The notes: a model not told the origin generated them from the letters alone. DNA of 64,000 nucleotides from Planctomycetes bacterium ADurb.Bin069 (GCA_002070955.1 MWEK01000004.1:62001-126000), one strand, 5' to 3'; shown: positions 50,965 through 60,625, numbered from the stretch's first letter. Translations and numbers: made by a program.

Positions 50965-52304
50965 CGGCATGGCAGGCGGCCGCCGCCGCCGCGCTTTTCG
51001 GCGCGGCGCTGAACGGCGGCGAGACGGAGTTCGCGGCGTGGCAATGGCGTTGCGGCGTCACGGCGCCGCCTGGACCCTTCGCGGCGCTCGCCCTGACGCC
51101 GGAGATGTTCGATGCCTGCGCGCGACCGCATTTCTCGGATTTCAGGCTGACCGTTGCCGGCGGTTCGGAAGTCCCCTACGTGATCGCCTCCGAGCGCGAC
51201 AGCGTTAAGGAGTTCGAGGTCAAGGGCAGGGAACTCAACCGCGAGCAGCCGGACGCGGAGACGAAGCGCCTCACCGTCGATTTCGAGGTCGCGACCCTCA
51301 AGAACCGGCTGGTCGTCGCCACTTCGGGGGAGAATTTCCTGCGGCGTGTGCGCGTTGAGGGCAGCCATGACCAGCAGACCTGGGCGACCCTCCTTGAGGA
51401 CGGCCTAGTGGCCGCCGTGGCGGGGCAGAGGTTCGAGACCGTCGATCTGGGCTCCGACAACAACTACCGCTTCATCCGCGTCACGGTGCGCAAGATGGCC
51501 GAGGAAGAAGCGGCGCCCGACTTCGAGGCCGTCCGGTGTTGGCGGCGCGTCGTCAAGACGGCCGAGCCGATCGTTCGCCGCTGCACCGTCGTCGGCGGGC
51601 AGGTCGAGTACACGCGTGATGGGGGCCGGCGCGTAAGCACGGCGTCCATCGACTTCACGTATCGCCATCTGCCCATCACGGCCCTTAGGCTCGTCCTTGC
51701 GGGCGCTCCCGAGCGCGTGTTCCGGCGGAACTGCCGGGTATTCGGACGGGATTCGTTGACGCACATGGAGAAAGTCAGGTTCGAGACCGGCGAGAAGGCG
51801 GGGGAACGGCCCGTCGATACGCCCTGGATGCAGGCGGGCACGGGCACTATCGCGCGGGATATCGAGGGCCGCGCGAGCCTGACGCTTGCCGTAGAGGCGC
51901 CCTATCGGTACGTCAAGATCGAGATCGAGAACGGGGACAACCCGCCCCTGGAACTCGCCGCGGTGGAAGGCCTCTACCACGCGAAGTACGCGGTTTTTCA
52001 GCCCGCGGGACAGAAGCTCTTCACGGCGTATTTCGGCAATGACGAGGCGCGGGTGCCGCAATACGAGGTCGAGGCGTTGGCCGAGGTGGATCTCAAGCTC
52101 GTGCCCAAGGCCGAGGCCGAGGCGCTCGTAGCGCAGGATCCGAAGAGCGAGAAGGAGTCCCCCGAGGGACAGACGTTCGTGTGGGTGCTCATGGCGCTTT
52201 CGGCGCTGGCGGCCTTGGCGCTCCTGTGGCGGAGCGCGAAGCTGGGGCCGGCGCCCGAACCGGCGCGGAAGACTCCGGCCGCGCCGCCCGGCGGCGCGGC
52301 CTAG
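50949..52304 (+). CDS. DUF3999-like exported protein with C-terminal membrane helix
   Basis: A 451-residue protein overlapping the DUF2339 gene by 16 bases. A signal peptide (LTAWQAAAAAALFGAALNGG) leads to a beta-rich periplasmic region with RVRVEGSHDQQTWATL, a discoidin-like sandwich pattern, repeated later as a YRFIRVTVRK strand. One membrane helix lies near 413-430 (VWVLMALSALAALALLW), with a Pro/Ala cytoplasmic tail. DUF3999 proteins have this topology and accompany DUF2339, suggesting one complex of unknown role. Confidence 0.78.
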   Translation: MRRKLTAWQAAAAAALFGAALNGGETEFAAWQWRCGVTAPPGPFAALALTPEMFDACARPHFSDFRLTVAGGSEVPYVIASERDSVKEFEVKGRELNREQPDAETKRLTVDFEVATLKNRLVVATSGENFLRRVRVEGSHDQQTWATLLEDGLVAAVAGQRFETVDLGSDNNYRFIRVTVRKMAEEEAAPDFEAVRCWRRVVKTAEPIVRRCTVVGGQVEYTRDGGRRVSTASIDFTYRHLPITALRLVLAGAPERVFRRNCRVFGRDSLTHMEKVRFETGEKAGERPVDTPWMQAGTGTIARDIEGRASLTLAVEAPYRYVKIEIENGDNPPLELAAVEGLYHAKYAVFQPAGQKLFTAYFGNDEARVPQYEVEALAEVDLKLVPKAEAEALVAQDPKSEKESPEGQTFVWVLMALSALAALALLWRSAKLGPAPEPARKTPAAPPGGAA

Positions 52305-52308
52305 GCGG

Positions 52309-53016
52309 TTACGATCGCGTCCCCGAGGAATGCACCGCGCTGCGCGCGGACGCGGCGCTCGGCCCGCGTTGGAAGTCGGCGCGTTCCGGCGGCACCGGAC
52401 CGCCGGCGGGAACACGCCGCGGCTTGATCACGATGGGGCCCGAGCGCTTCCTTGCCCGCGTCTTCGGCGCCGCCGAGCGGAATAGCAGGTAGGCGCCCGC
52501 CAGAACCCCGCCCCACATGCAGGCGAAGGCGCCGACGCGGACGCAAGCCGCGAGAGTCGTGTCGTACTGGAGCATTCCCAGGCGGCCGAGGATGTAGTTC
52601 CAATCGTGCTGGGCGTCGCCGCCGCCCACCGAGACGAGCGTCAGGGAGAGGGAACGGGCGTCGGCGATGTAGCGCGCCGAGTCGTACATGTTGGTGGCAA
52701 GCCAAGGGCCGCATACCACGGCGGCGAAACGGTCGCCCTGGCGCAGGAACAGGAAGGCCGCGATGACCGGGGCGGCCATCTGCGCGAGAGTGCCGCCGAG
52801 GGCGTGGAGGAAATCGCTGCCCGTCCAGACGAAGAGAAGATGCCCTCCCTCGTGGATCCCCAGGTTGAGGGCCCCGAAGATGCTCGTATACCCCGCCTCG
52901 CACAGGTGGCGGACGCCGATGTATCCCAGGAACACGAGGAGGGCCAGCCTCAAGGGCAGCCATCCTCCGAGGCCCGAGGCCGCGCCTTCTGCTCCGATCG
53001 GATCGCGCAACTCCAT
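52309..53016 (-). CDS. HEGGH-motif integral membrane protein (M50-like)
   Basis: A 235-residue protein from ATG 53016 with GGGAGGAG upstream. It has about five helices. GIHEGGHLLFVW places an HExxH zinc motif (H55, E56, H59) at a membrane segment, as in site-2 proteases, and LHALGGTLAQMAAPVIAAFL follows. A later AQHDWNYILGRLGML could give a third ligand. The C-terminus is a basic, disordered tail. Many bacteria carry this unnamed family. Protease activity is unproven; a zinc-binding role is the safe reading. Confidence 0.65.
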   Translation of the reverse strand: MELRDPIGAEGAASGLGGWLPLRLALLVFLGYIGVRHLCEAGYTSIFGALNLGIHEGGHLLFVWTGSDFLHALGGTLAQMAAPVIAAFLFLRQGDRFAAVVCGPWLATNMYDSARYIADARSLSLTLVSVGGGDAQHDWNYILGRLGMLQYDTTLAACVRVGAFACMWGGVLAGAYLLFRSAAPKTRARKRSGPIVIKPRRVPAGGPVPPERADFQRGPSAASARSAVHSSGTRS

Positions 53017-53249
53017 GCCGCTCCTCCCCGCGCCGTCTATCAAGACTTTCGGCCGCGAAGCCGCGCCGCGTTCACGGCGGCCCGGTAATCGGACCTTCCA
53101 GCGCGGCGCGGCCGGCGGACAAACCCGCCGGTCCGGACGGAGGGCTCCGCGGCATTCCGATAGCATCGCCTCCCAGCCGCGGCGGCGGGCTCCGGGCGGC
53201 GCGCAGCCTCCGCCCGCGCGGGGCGCGCGTTGCGCGCCGGAGTGGCGCC

Positions 53250-56200
53250 CTAGCGGCGCTCTTCGGGCGGCGGCGGCTTCGGGGCGAGCGCCGGCACGTA
53301 TAGCCCGGCGATGTGTTGGGCGAGGCTCTTGGGAGCGGCGCGCCGGAAGTTGGTCAACACGATCACGGCCAGCCGGTCGTCCGGGTGGATCAGGAGGTAG
53401 GAGGAGAAGCCGGTCGCGTGTTCTCCGCTGTGGCCGAAGCCCCGCCGCCCGTTCATCGAATCGTCGGCCCAGCCCAGGCCGTAGGGCGCGTTCGTTCCCT
53501 TCGCCAGCTTGACGGGCGTCCAGGCCTGGGCGATGGTGTCCTTCTTGAGCAGCGTCTCGGACTCGAACGCCGCGGCCCATTGCGCCAGATCCGCCGCGGT
53601 GGACAGGATTCCTCCGCCCCCGTAGGACAGGATGGACTCGGCGATGAATGCGCCGTTCCGGAGGCGGTTGTCCCACCGGTCGTAGCCCGCGGCGCGGCCG
53701 GGGATGATGTCCCCGTGGCTCACTATGCGCGTGTCGGACATGCCCAACGGCGCGAAGATGCGCGCTTTCAAGAAATCGCCGTACCACAGGCCCGTGTGTT
53801 TCCGGATGATCATGGCGAGCAGGTGGTAATTCGTGTTGCTGTAGGCATAGCGCTCCCCGGGCGGGAAGTTGAGCGGCCGCCGGGCGGCGGCGGCAAGGAC
53901 GTCCTCTTCCGTCACATCGAGGCGCAGACTGGCGGTCGGCTCGTTGATGAAATCCTTGATCCCCGAGGTGTGGGAAAGAAGATGCCGCACCGTGATGTCC
54001 TTCCACGCCTCGGGCGCGCCCGCCAAATGCGCGGCGACCGGATCGTCGAGGGCGAGCTTGCCTTGCTCCATTAGCATCAGAATCGCCGCCGACGTGAAGG
54101 TTTTCGTGATGGACTGGATTTGGAACACGGTCCGGGGGCCGGCGGCGACGTCGAGTTCGACGTCGGCTTTCCCGTAGGCCGCGAGCTTCACCAATCGTCC
54201 TTCCAGGCGGACCGCGAGGGAGACGGCGGGAATGCCGCGCTTGCGCATTTCGCCTTCGATATAGGCATCGACGGCGTCGGCCCGGAGGGCGGCGATGGCG
54301 TACACGCAGGCCTCGCCGGGCGCCAGCTCGGCTTTCCACTCCGCCCGCCCGCCGGTGTACGCGCGCACCTGCGCCGCGCCGGCCTCGGAGATCTTCCGGA
54401 TGACGCCCGCCGGCGGCACGGCGTATTCCGGCGGGCCGAGGGAGAGGTCGAGGGCGATGGGCGCTTCGGAGATATTGACGAGCGCGGCGGCGATGCTCCC
54501 GTCGGGCGCCGCCCACGCGCTCGCCAGGGCGCGCGGGGCTTGGCCCTCGAACTCCCTCACGGCGTCGCGCTGCCCGGCGTAGATCGAGAGCCGCGACATC
54601 GGGATCGGCGCCGTGGGCGCGTCGATCGCCGGGGGCCTGAGGAAGACGCCGTCGCGGAGGTAGGGGAGCGCCGCCCGGCGGACTCGGACGAGGCGCAGGA
54701 AGAAGTCCAGTTCCTCCCCGCGGTCGGCAAGCTGCCCGGGCAGGAAGTTGGCGATGGTGGGCTGCTGTCCCCACGCGAAAGCCCGCCCCTGCTCGAGGCG
54801 GAACTGCGCCGCGAACTTCCGATCCAGAAGCTCGAGCGGACGGGCGGGCGCGAACTCGGCCGGCCACAGCTCGTCGTACGGCGGCCGCGTCAGGGAGGAG
54901 TAGCTGCCGAAAAAGAGCGCGCAGGCATGGTAGACGGCGTGGAAGAAGGGAATGGGCTCCCACCGGCCGGGCGCCGCGTAACGTTCCATGCTCACTTGCA
55001 GGCTGAGCATCGCATCGAGGTGGGGCAGCCACGCCTCGCCGCAGCCCTCGCCCGCGAGGGCCACCGGCTTGGCGGGGGCGCACCGCGCGCGAAGGTCCTC
55101 CTCGAGGCGGCGGAAGCCTTCCATCCACCACGCGCCGCCGCCGAGCGGGTGCCCGTGCCCGGGATCGTAGCACGCGAGGCTGGAGCAGGCTTGGTCCATG
55201 TAGATGCCATCGACTCCCAGTCCCCGCACCGCGCCTTCCGCCAGGGCGGCGTAAGTCCCGCGCCAGAACTCGGTCCCCATGCACATCGAAGCGCACGGCG
55301 CCCGGTTGAAGGTGTTGTACACCTCGGGTGTCACGCCGCCGTCGGGCCGCTTGACCGCCCAGCGCTCCGCGCCCTGCTCCACCCAGCTTCGCGTCGTCAT
55401 GCCCCAAAGCCGCTGGTTCATGTACACGAGGGCCCGGATGCCCCGCTCCTGGGCGCGCGCGAGCGCCTGCCGGAAGGGCTCCTCGCCCTCCCGGGGCGGC
55501 AGGTATTCCGGAAAGCCCGTGTCGTAGGCGCAGCCGTGCCACCAGTGCCAGAACACGCTCACGGGAACTTCGGCGTGTTCCATGAGCGCCGCGGCCGGCG
55601 CGAGCACCCCCGGCGACCGGCCGCGGTTCCAGACCCAAAGGGCCGTGTCGAGGAGCCACGCCGGTGTGAGCTCGCGCAGGCGGCGGCTCTCCCGCACCCA
55701 CGCTTGCCGCCAGGCCCAGGCGCGGTAAAGCGCGGCCGCGTCGTACCAGTCGCCGCGGAAGGCCGTGGCGAGAGCCTCGTAGGCCGGCTCGAAACGCGCT
55801 TCCCCGCCGGGCGAGAGGGACGGGACGTGCACGATCTCGAGAGCGAGGCCCTTTCGCTCGAGGCCGAAGACGGCGAAAAGCTTGCGCAAGGCGGCGGTGT
55901 CGTTCGCCGCGAGAAGCAGCCCCGGGCCGTCCTCCCCGTACAACGCCGCGCACTGCATCGACAGGAGCCCCGGGTACTCCCATTCCCAACGGCCGGGCCG
56001 CCCGCCGGCGTGGAGCAAGTCCCGCGCGCGCCGGCAGCGCTCGCCCATCCAAACCGGCACGGCGAGCGTCTCGGCCTCGCGGCGCGCGCAGGCGATGCGC
56101 GGAAAGCGCAGGTCCCGGAGCGGCCGCGCGCCGAGGCCTTCGAGCGCGATGGACCAACGGCTCTCGGCGCCGCCGGCGGACAGCCGGACCCGCGCCGTCA

Positions 56201-56576
56201 CCTTCAAGTCGGGCAGGTTCACCTTGTCGAACCCGGCCCAGAGGAGTTCGAGCCCGTCCTCCGCGCCGGGCGTCGCGCGCCATGCGAAGCGCGCGGCATC
56301 GGCCGGGCCGAAGGCGGGCCCCTCCGCCGGAGCGGCCGTCCAAAGCGGAAGGAGCGCGTCGGCATCGGCGTGATCGTACCCGGTCGCCTTGTCGCGAAAC
56401 TCGACCAGGCTTCCGTGTTCGGGTTCGAAGCGCAGGCGCAGAGCGGCCGAATCGACGGCGGGGGCCTGGGGTTCGGCAAGGAGCGGCGCGCACGCGGTCA
56501 GCGCGGCGAGAAGGCGGGCGAGGGCTCTTTCCGCGCCGCGCGGCAAGGTCGCCCGGAGATCGTGTTTCGTCGGCAT
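53250..56576 (-). CDS. DUF6259 glycosidase-like protein fused to class C beta-lactamase-type serine hydrolase
   Basis: One unbroken frame of 1108 residues from ATG 56576 (GAGG 8 bases upstream), with a probable signal peptide. Residues about 45-770 are a DUF6259-type glycoside hydrolase-like region: an N-terminal beta-sandwich, a TIM barrel with GIYMDQACSS and GHGHPLGGGAWWMEG (about 460-490), and a C-terminal beta domain. With no visible linker, residues about 778-1090 form a serine hydrolase: SITK nucleophile motif near 824, YSN near 911, and HSG near 1049, all intact. Such hydrolases are esterases or peptidases more often than beta-lactamases. A sugar ester substrate would unite the two activities; that is inference. 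An assembly error cannot be excluded. Confidence 0.8.
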   Translation of the reverse strand: MPTKHDLRATLPRGAERALARLLAALTACAPLLAEPQAPAVDSAALRLRFEPEHGSLVEFRDKATGYDHADADALLPLWTAAPAEGPAFGPADAARFAWRATPGAEDGLELLWAGFDKVNLPDLKVTARVRLSAGGAESRWSIALEGLGARPLRDLRFPRIACARREAETLAVPVWMGERCRRARDLLHAGGRPGRWEWEYPGLLSMQCAALYGEDGPGLLLAANDTAALRKLFAVFGLERKGLALEIVHVPSLSPGGEARFEPAYEALATAFRGDWYDAAALYRAWAWRQAWVRESRRLRELTPAWLLDTALWVWNRGRSPGVLAPAAALMEHAEVPVSVFWHWWHGCAYDTGFPEYLPPREGEEPFRQALARAQERGIRALVYMNQRLWGMTTRSWVEQGAERWAVKRPDGGVTPEVYNTFNRAPCASMCMGTEFWRGTYAALAEGAVRGLGVDGIYMDQACSSLACYDPGHGHPLGGGAWWMEGFRRLEEDLRARCAPAKPVALAGEGCGEAWLPHLDAMLSLQVSMERYAAPGRWEPIPFFHAVYHACALFFGSYSSLTRPPYDELWPAEFAPARPLELLDRKFAAQFRLEQGRAFAWGQQPTIANFLPGQLADRGEELDFFLRLVRVRRAALPYLRDGVFLRPPAIDAPTAPIPMSRLSIYAGQRDAVREFEGQAPRALASAWAAPDGSIAAALVNISEAPIALDLSLGPPEYAVPPAGVIRKISEAGAAQVRAYTGGRAEWKAELAPGEACVYAIAALRADAVDAYIEGEMRKRGIPAVSLAVRLEGRLVKLAAYGKADVELDVAAGPRTVFQIQSITKTFTSAAILMLMEQGKLALDDPVAAHLAGAPEAWKDITVRHLLSHTSGIKDFINEPTASLRLDVTEEDVLAAAARRPLNFPPGERYAYSNTNYHLLAMIIRKHTGLWYGDFLKARIFAPLGMSDTRIVSHGDIIPGRAAGYDRWDNRLRNGAFIAESILSYGGGGILSTAADLAQWAAAFESETLLKKDTIAQAWTPVKLAKGTNAPYGLGWADDSMNGRRGFGHSGEHATGFSSYLLIHPDDRLAVIVLTNFRRAAPKSLAQHIAGLYVPALAPKPPPPEERR

Positions 56577-57099
56577 GGCGGCATCCTCGCGCGGGCCGGC
56601 GCGGGCGCCCGCGGGTTCCCGGCGCACGGGAGCGCCTTCGGGCGGGCGCGCGCGCGCGCCTCGAAGGTAACCGTTTTCCGCCGTCATTGCACGCCCGGAG
56701 CGGAAGGGCGCGGCGCAACGGGCGGGAAACGGCGGCGGCCGGCCTTTGCGGGGACTTGGTCGAAGGGAATCCGCCTTTTTGGTACGATGCTCGTGTCGCG
56801 GCCAAGGCCGGGCGATCTTCGTCGGTCCCGGGCGAAGGCGGCGCGAGGCGTGCCATGAGGCGTTGCCGCTTGCATGCGCGTTGACGGCGCCGCTTGCCCG
56901 CGCGTCCAGGGGCGCCGAAGAAACGCGCGCGGGCGGCCGACGCCGCGGCGGACCGGGCTGCCGCGAGGCGACCCGGGACACGGCGGCGTGTTTTCTCATG
57001 GATTATTCGCTAAAGGCGCCTGGGTCCTAGATCTCCGCCGGCGGGAGCAAGGCGCGCGAGAAGCAACGACAGGCGGCGGACGACGAAGGGAAAGGGACG
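56577..57099. other. 523-base intergenic region without a recognised gene
   Basis: This gap separates two divergent genes. I see no convincing gene: the reading frames here have Arg-rich composition without family features. A TACGAT -10-like box at 56783-56788 on the plus strand lacks a good -35. On the minus strand TACCTT near 56668 is similarly weak. The ribosome site AAAGGGAC for the DUF202 gene is at the right-hand edge. Confidence 0.5.
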
Positions 57100-57417
57100 A
57101 TGATGGCCGAGGCACCTTACGCGCGTTTCGCACGGAGGGAGCGCATCCTGCGGGATGAACTGGCGATCGACCGCACGGTGTTGGCGAACGAGCGCACGCT
57201 GCTTGCCTACGTGCGGACGGCGCTCACGCTGATCATCGCGGGCGCGACGTTCATCCAGTTTATCGAGAGCGGCGCGCTGCGCGTCGCGGGCTTCGTGGCC
57301 GTGCCCGCGGGCTTGCTTGTCGGGCTTGCGGGCTTCTGGCGCTGCGGGCGGATGGCCGCCGCGATCCGGCTGCTCAGAAACGCGGCCGAGCCGCCGGCTG
57401 GGGGAGGTGCGGCATGA
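57100..57417 (+). CDS. DUF202 (YidH-like) membrane protein
   Basis: A 105-residue protein, starting at ATG 57100 or 57103. The family motif DRTVLANERTLLAYVRTALTL is complete (residues 23-43), followed by two helices (LIIAGATFIQFI and AGFVAVPAGLLVGLAGFW). DUF202 domains occur in bacterial inner-membrane proteins and in eukaryotic polyphosphate polymerases; the bacterial role is unknown. The stop overlaps the next start by 4 bases. Confidence 0.88.
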   Translation: MMAEAPYARFARRERILRDELAIDRTVLANERTLLAYVRTALTLIIAGATFIQFIESGALRVAGFVAVPAGLLVGLAGFWRCGRMAAAIRLLRNAAEPPAGGGAA

Positions 57418-60400
57418 CGGCCCTGGTTCTTGGATTTGTCTTCTGCGCGGCCGAGGGGGATGCGTTCCTTCTGCGACTGAACGCGTCGCCGCGGACCGAC
57501 CCCGGCGCGGCCTTCGCGGTCGCCCTTGACGCCGGACCCATCGAGGGATTTCCCCGGGGCTGGCGGCTCGTCGGGTGCGACGGCGCCGCCATCGCCTTCC
57601 AATACGACCCGCCGCTTGCCGGCGAGGCGCTGGGGACGCTCACATGCGCGCGGGCCCCGGCCGGCGATCAGCTTCGGATCGAGCCCGGCGAGTCCCGCCC
57701 GGAGGCGGATTCCGGGGCGGTCGCGGTGATGGAAGACGACTCCGGCGTGCGCATCGACAACGGCATCGCGGAAGTGTTCTACGCCCGCGCCGAAGGCGGT
57801 CTGCCCGCCGCGATCCGGTTCGCGGCGGCGGGGCGGACGTTCGCGGGGTTCCATTTGAACGACCGCCTGTACGAGGCCGAGCGCGGCGGGTTCCTCCTGA
57901 GGGAGGACCGGGCGCCGCGCATGCGCGTGCTTGCGCGCGGGCCGTATCGCGCGGCGCTGGAGATCGAAGCGCGCTACGGCGGCGAACGTTCCGCGCCGGG
58001 CGCGCCGCGGGCGCGCTACGTTTTCGAGCACTTCGCCCGCTCACCCGCGGTCCGCGTCACGGCCCGCATCGTCCAGACGGAGGCCGTCGACTGGAGCGAG
58101 CTGCACGTGCTCGAGATCAACTTCCCGGACGAGTTCTTCACCCGTTGGGAGACGGGCGATCCGGCGCGCGCGGGCGCGCTTTCGGCCGGCGGCTCCTCCG
58201 TCAAGGGCGATGCGTGGGGCGCGCTCATGGGCGCCGGAGCGCGCCTGGGCATCTTCGGGTCGCCGGTCATCATCCACGACGGGCGCGGCGGCTACGGCAC
58301 GTACCTGCACGGGCCGTGGACGCGCCTTGACCGCGCGGCGGCGCGGCGCGAGTGCGTCCTTTGGGCGGGACCCGACGACGCCGCGGCTTTCGCGCGCGAC
58401 CGCGCCGCGCCTCCCGTGGAGGCCGTCCTCACGCGGCCGGATCTCATGGCGCGCGAGGAGGCGCTCAGGAAGCGCGGGCCCTTTGTCGCCCATGCCTGCG
58501 ACGCCCTCGCCGCAACGCAGCCGCTGCCCCGGCGCGAGGGCGCGCTCGCGCTTCTGGAGACGCTCCCCGCCCAGGTCGCCGCGCTGCCTCCCGCCACCGG
58601 CATGTGGGGGGTGGATGCCGGCGGAACGAGCGCGTTCGTCGACCGCGCCACGGGCGCTCTGGCCGGCCTGTGGTTCGGCGGGCGGCGTCTCGCGCGTCCG
58701 CACGGGGGCGGATTCGCGCTCACGCTCCGGGGGAAGGCGGGCGCCCGCGTCGTCGCGGGCGACGACGGCGCCTTCGGCGTGGAATGCATCGGCCGGGACG
58801 AGCGCATCGTCGTGCGGCGGCGCGCGCCCGACGGCTTGGCGACGGCGTTGACGCTGGAGCGCGGCGTCGACGGCGTTCTGGCGTCCTTCGCCGTCGAGGC
58901 GCTGCCCCCCGGCGAGAGCCTCGTCGAGGTCGTGTTCCCGTTGCTTGCGCTCGGCGCGCCCGGCGGGGACGAGCCCGTATTCCTCTACCCGCAGGTTTCG
59001 GGACGCTTGACCCGCGGGGCCTTCGACCGCGCCTTCGCGATTCAGGGGACCTATCCGAGCGGCTGGTGGTCAATGCAGTTCTGCGCGCTGTACGATGCGC
59101 GCGGGGCGATCTACGCCGCCGTCGAGGATCCCACCGCGGCGACGAAGGACCTCGCCTTCAGCGGCCTGGGGGATGCCGTGCTCTTCGAATCGCGCTGGCC
59201 GGCTCCCGACGCGGGCCGGCCCGGCAACGTGTTCGCGCTGCCCGGCCGCGTCCGGTTGGCGGGTTACGCAGGCGATTGGTTCGACGCGGCGCAGCTCTAC
59301 CGCCGCTGGGCCGTGGAGAACGCCCCATGGATGCGCGCGCGGGCGCGGCCCAGCCCCGCGTGGATCGAGGACGTGGCCGTTTGGGCCCTCGCCAGCGGGA
59401 CGGCCGAGGGGGTGGTGGAGCCGGTCGCCGAGTTCGCCCGCTACTTGGGCGTGCCGGCGGCGGTCCACTGGTACAACTGGCATGTAATCCCCTTCGACAC
59501 CGATTACCCCCATTACTTCCCCGCGAAGGACGGCTTCGCGGCGGGCGTCAAGGAGCTGCAGGCGCGCGGCGTGCGCGTCATGCCCTACATCAACGGCCGC
59601 CTGTGGGACACGGGGCTGGCGGACTTTGCCGGCCATGCGGCCGCGGCGGCGACGTGCGACGAGACGGGGGCGCCGTTCATCGAGGAGTACGGCTCGGGGC
59701 GCAAGCTGGCGCCCATGTGCCCCGTGACGCCGCTCTGGCGCGCGAAGGTGACGGAGATCGTGACGCGGCTGGTCGGCCCGGAGTACGGCCTGGATGCCGT
59801 GTATATCGACCAGATCGCGGCGGCGCAGCCGCGGCTCTGCGCCAACCCGGCGCACGGCCATCCGCTGGCCGGGGGAAGCTGGTGGGTGGGGGCGGGGTAT
59901 CGGCCCATGCTCGAGCGGCTGCGCGCCGCGATCGAGCCCGAGCGCGTCTTGACCACCGAATGCAACGCGGAGCCGTACATCGATCTTTTCGATGCCTATC
60001 TCACCTGGCATTTCCAGTACGCGGACTCGGTGCCGGCCTTCGCGGCGGTGTACGGCGGCGCGATCCAGCTTTTCGGCCGCGCGTACCGCGGGGGGCCGAC
60101 GGCGGCGCTGGCGCTGCGCATGAAGGCGGCTCAGTCCCTCGTCTTCGGCGAGCAGATCGGTTGGATCGGCCCTGAAGCGGTCCGGGATGGGGAGAACGGC
60201 CCCTTTCTCCGCCGCATGGCGCAACTGCGGCACCGCCTGCGCGACTTCCTGGCGAAGGGCGCCATGGCGCGGCCGCCGCGCTTCCGCGAGCCCCTGCCCC
60301 AGGTGACGGCGGATTGGCAGTGGTCGGGCGTCTGGCCGGTTTCAGGTCCGGCCATCGAATCGGGCGCCTGGCGGGCGCGCGACGGCCGCGTGGCGTGCAT

Positions 60401-60602
60401 CTTCGTCAACGTCACCGGCGAGCGCCGCGCGGCGGTGTGGGAATTCGCGCCGGAGGCCTTCGGCCGCGCGAGCGAGCCGTGCGCGGCGGCCATCGTCACC
60501 GAGGACGGCCGGCGCGCGGAGGGCGCGATGCTGGCGCCCGGCCCGGTGCCGATCGACCTCGGGCCGGGCGAGGCTTTCGCCTACATCCTGCCGGCCGAGT
60601 AG
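57414..60602 (+). CDS. DUF6259 domain glycoside hydrolase-like protein
   Basis: A 1062-residue protein whose ATG overlaps the DUF202 stop. The hydrophobic start (MTALVLGFVFCAAEG) may be a short signal peptide. Beta-sandwich regions fill residues about 20-560. A TIM barrel follows: WALASGTAEGVVEPVAEFAR, VHWYNWHVIPFDTDYPHYFP, VMPYINGRLWDTG, then AVYIDQIAAA near 797 and AHGHPLAGGSWWVGAGY. TTECNAEPYIDLFDAYLTW is the likely later barrel strand with an acidic pair. It lacks the serine hydrolase of its divergent paralogue. Probably acts on an extracellular polysaccharide; specificity unknown. Confidence 0.85.
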   Translation: MTALVLGFVFCAAEGDAFLLRLNASPRTDPGAAFAVALDAGPIEGFPRGWRLVGCDGAAIAFQYDPPLAGEALGTLTCARAPAGDQLRIEPGESRPEADSGAVAVMEDDSGVRIDNGIAEVFYARAEGGLPAAIRFAAAGRTFAGFHLNDRLYEAERGGFLLREDRAPRMRVLARGPYRAALEIEARYGGERSAPGAPRARYVFEHFARSPAVRVTARIVQTEAVDWSELHVLEINFPDEFFTRWETGDPARAGALSAGGSSVKGDAWGALMGAGARLGIFGSPVIIHDGRGGYGTYLHGPWTRLDRAAARRECVLWAGPDDAAAFARDRAAPPVEAVLTRPDLMAREEALRKRGPFVAHACDALAATQPLPRREGALALLETLPAQVAALPPATGMWGVDAGGTSAFVDRATGALAGLWFGGRRLARPHGGGFALTLRGKAGARVVAGDDGAFGVECIGRDERIVVRRRAPDGLATALTLERGVDGVLASFAVEALPPGESLVEVVFPLLALGAPGGDEPVFLYPQVSGRLTRGAFDRAFAIQGTYPSGWWSMQFCALYDARGAIYAAVEDPTAATKDLAFSGLGDAVLFESRWPAPDAGRPGNVFALPGRVRLAGYAGDWFDAAQLYRRWAVENAPWMRARARPSPAWIEDVAVWALASGTAEGVVEPVAEFARYLGVPAAVHWYNWHVIPFDTDYPHYFPAKDGFAAGVKELQARGVRVMPYINGRLWDTGLADFAGHAAAAATCDETGAPFIEEYGSGRKLAPMCPVTPLWRAKVTEIVTRLVGPEYGLDAVYIDQIAAAQPRLCANPAHGHPLAGGSWWVGAGYRPMLERLRAAIEPERVLTTECNAEPYIDLFDAYLTWHFQYADSVPAFAAVYGGAIQLFGRAYRGGPTAALALRMKAAQSLVFGEQIGWIGPEAVRDGENGPFLRRMAQLRHRLRDFLAKGAMARPPRFREPLPQVTADWQWSGVWPVSGPAIESGAWRARDGRVACIFVNVTGERRAAVWEFAPEAFGRASEPCAAAIVTEDGRRAEGAMLAPGPVPIDLGPGEAFAYILPAE

Positions 60603-60625
60603 ACCGGTCCCGGCGCGGCGGCGCC

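Noticed and set aside
53225..53245. GGCGCGC-AAC-GCGCGCC palindrome after the fusion gene as a terminator
   Set aside because: Stem without a T-tract on the minus strand; such short GC palindromes are common by chance here.
53250..56576. Calling the fusion protein an antibiotic resistance beta-lactamase
   Set aside because: SxxK/YxN/HxG motifs are shared by many esterases and peptidases, and the glycosidase context argues against a resistance role.
56746..57030. A 94-codon open frame in the large intergenic gap
   Set aside because: No ribosome site, Arg/Gly-rich composition and no recognisable feature.
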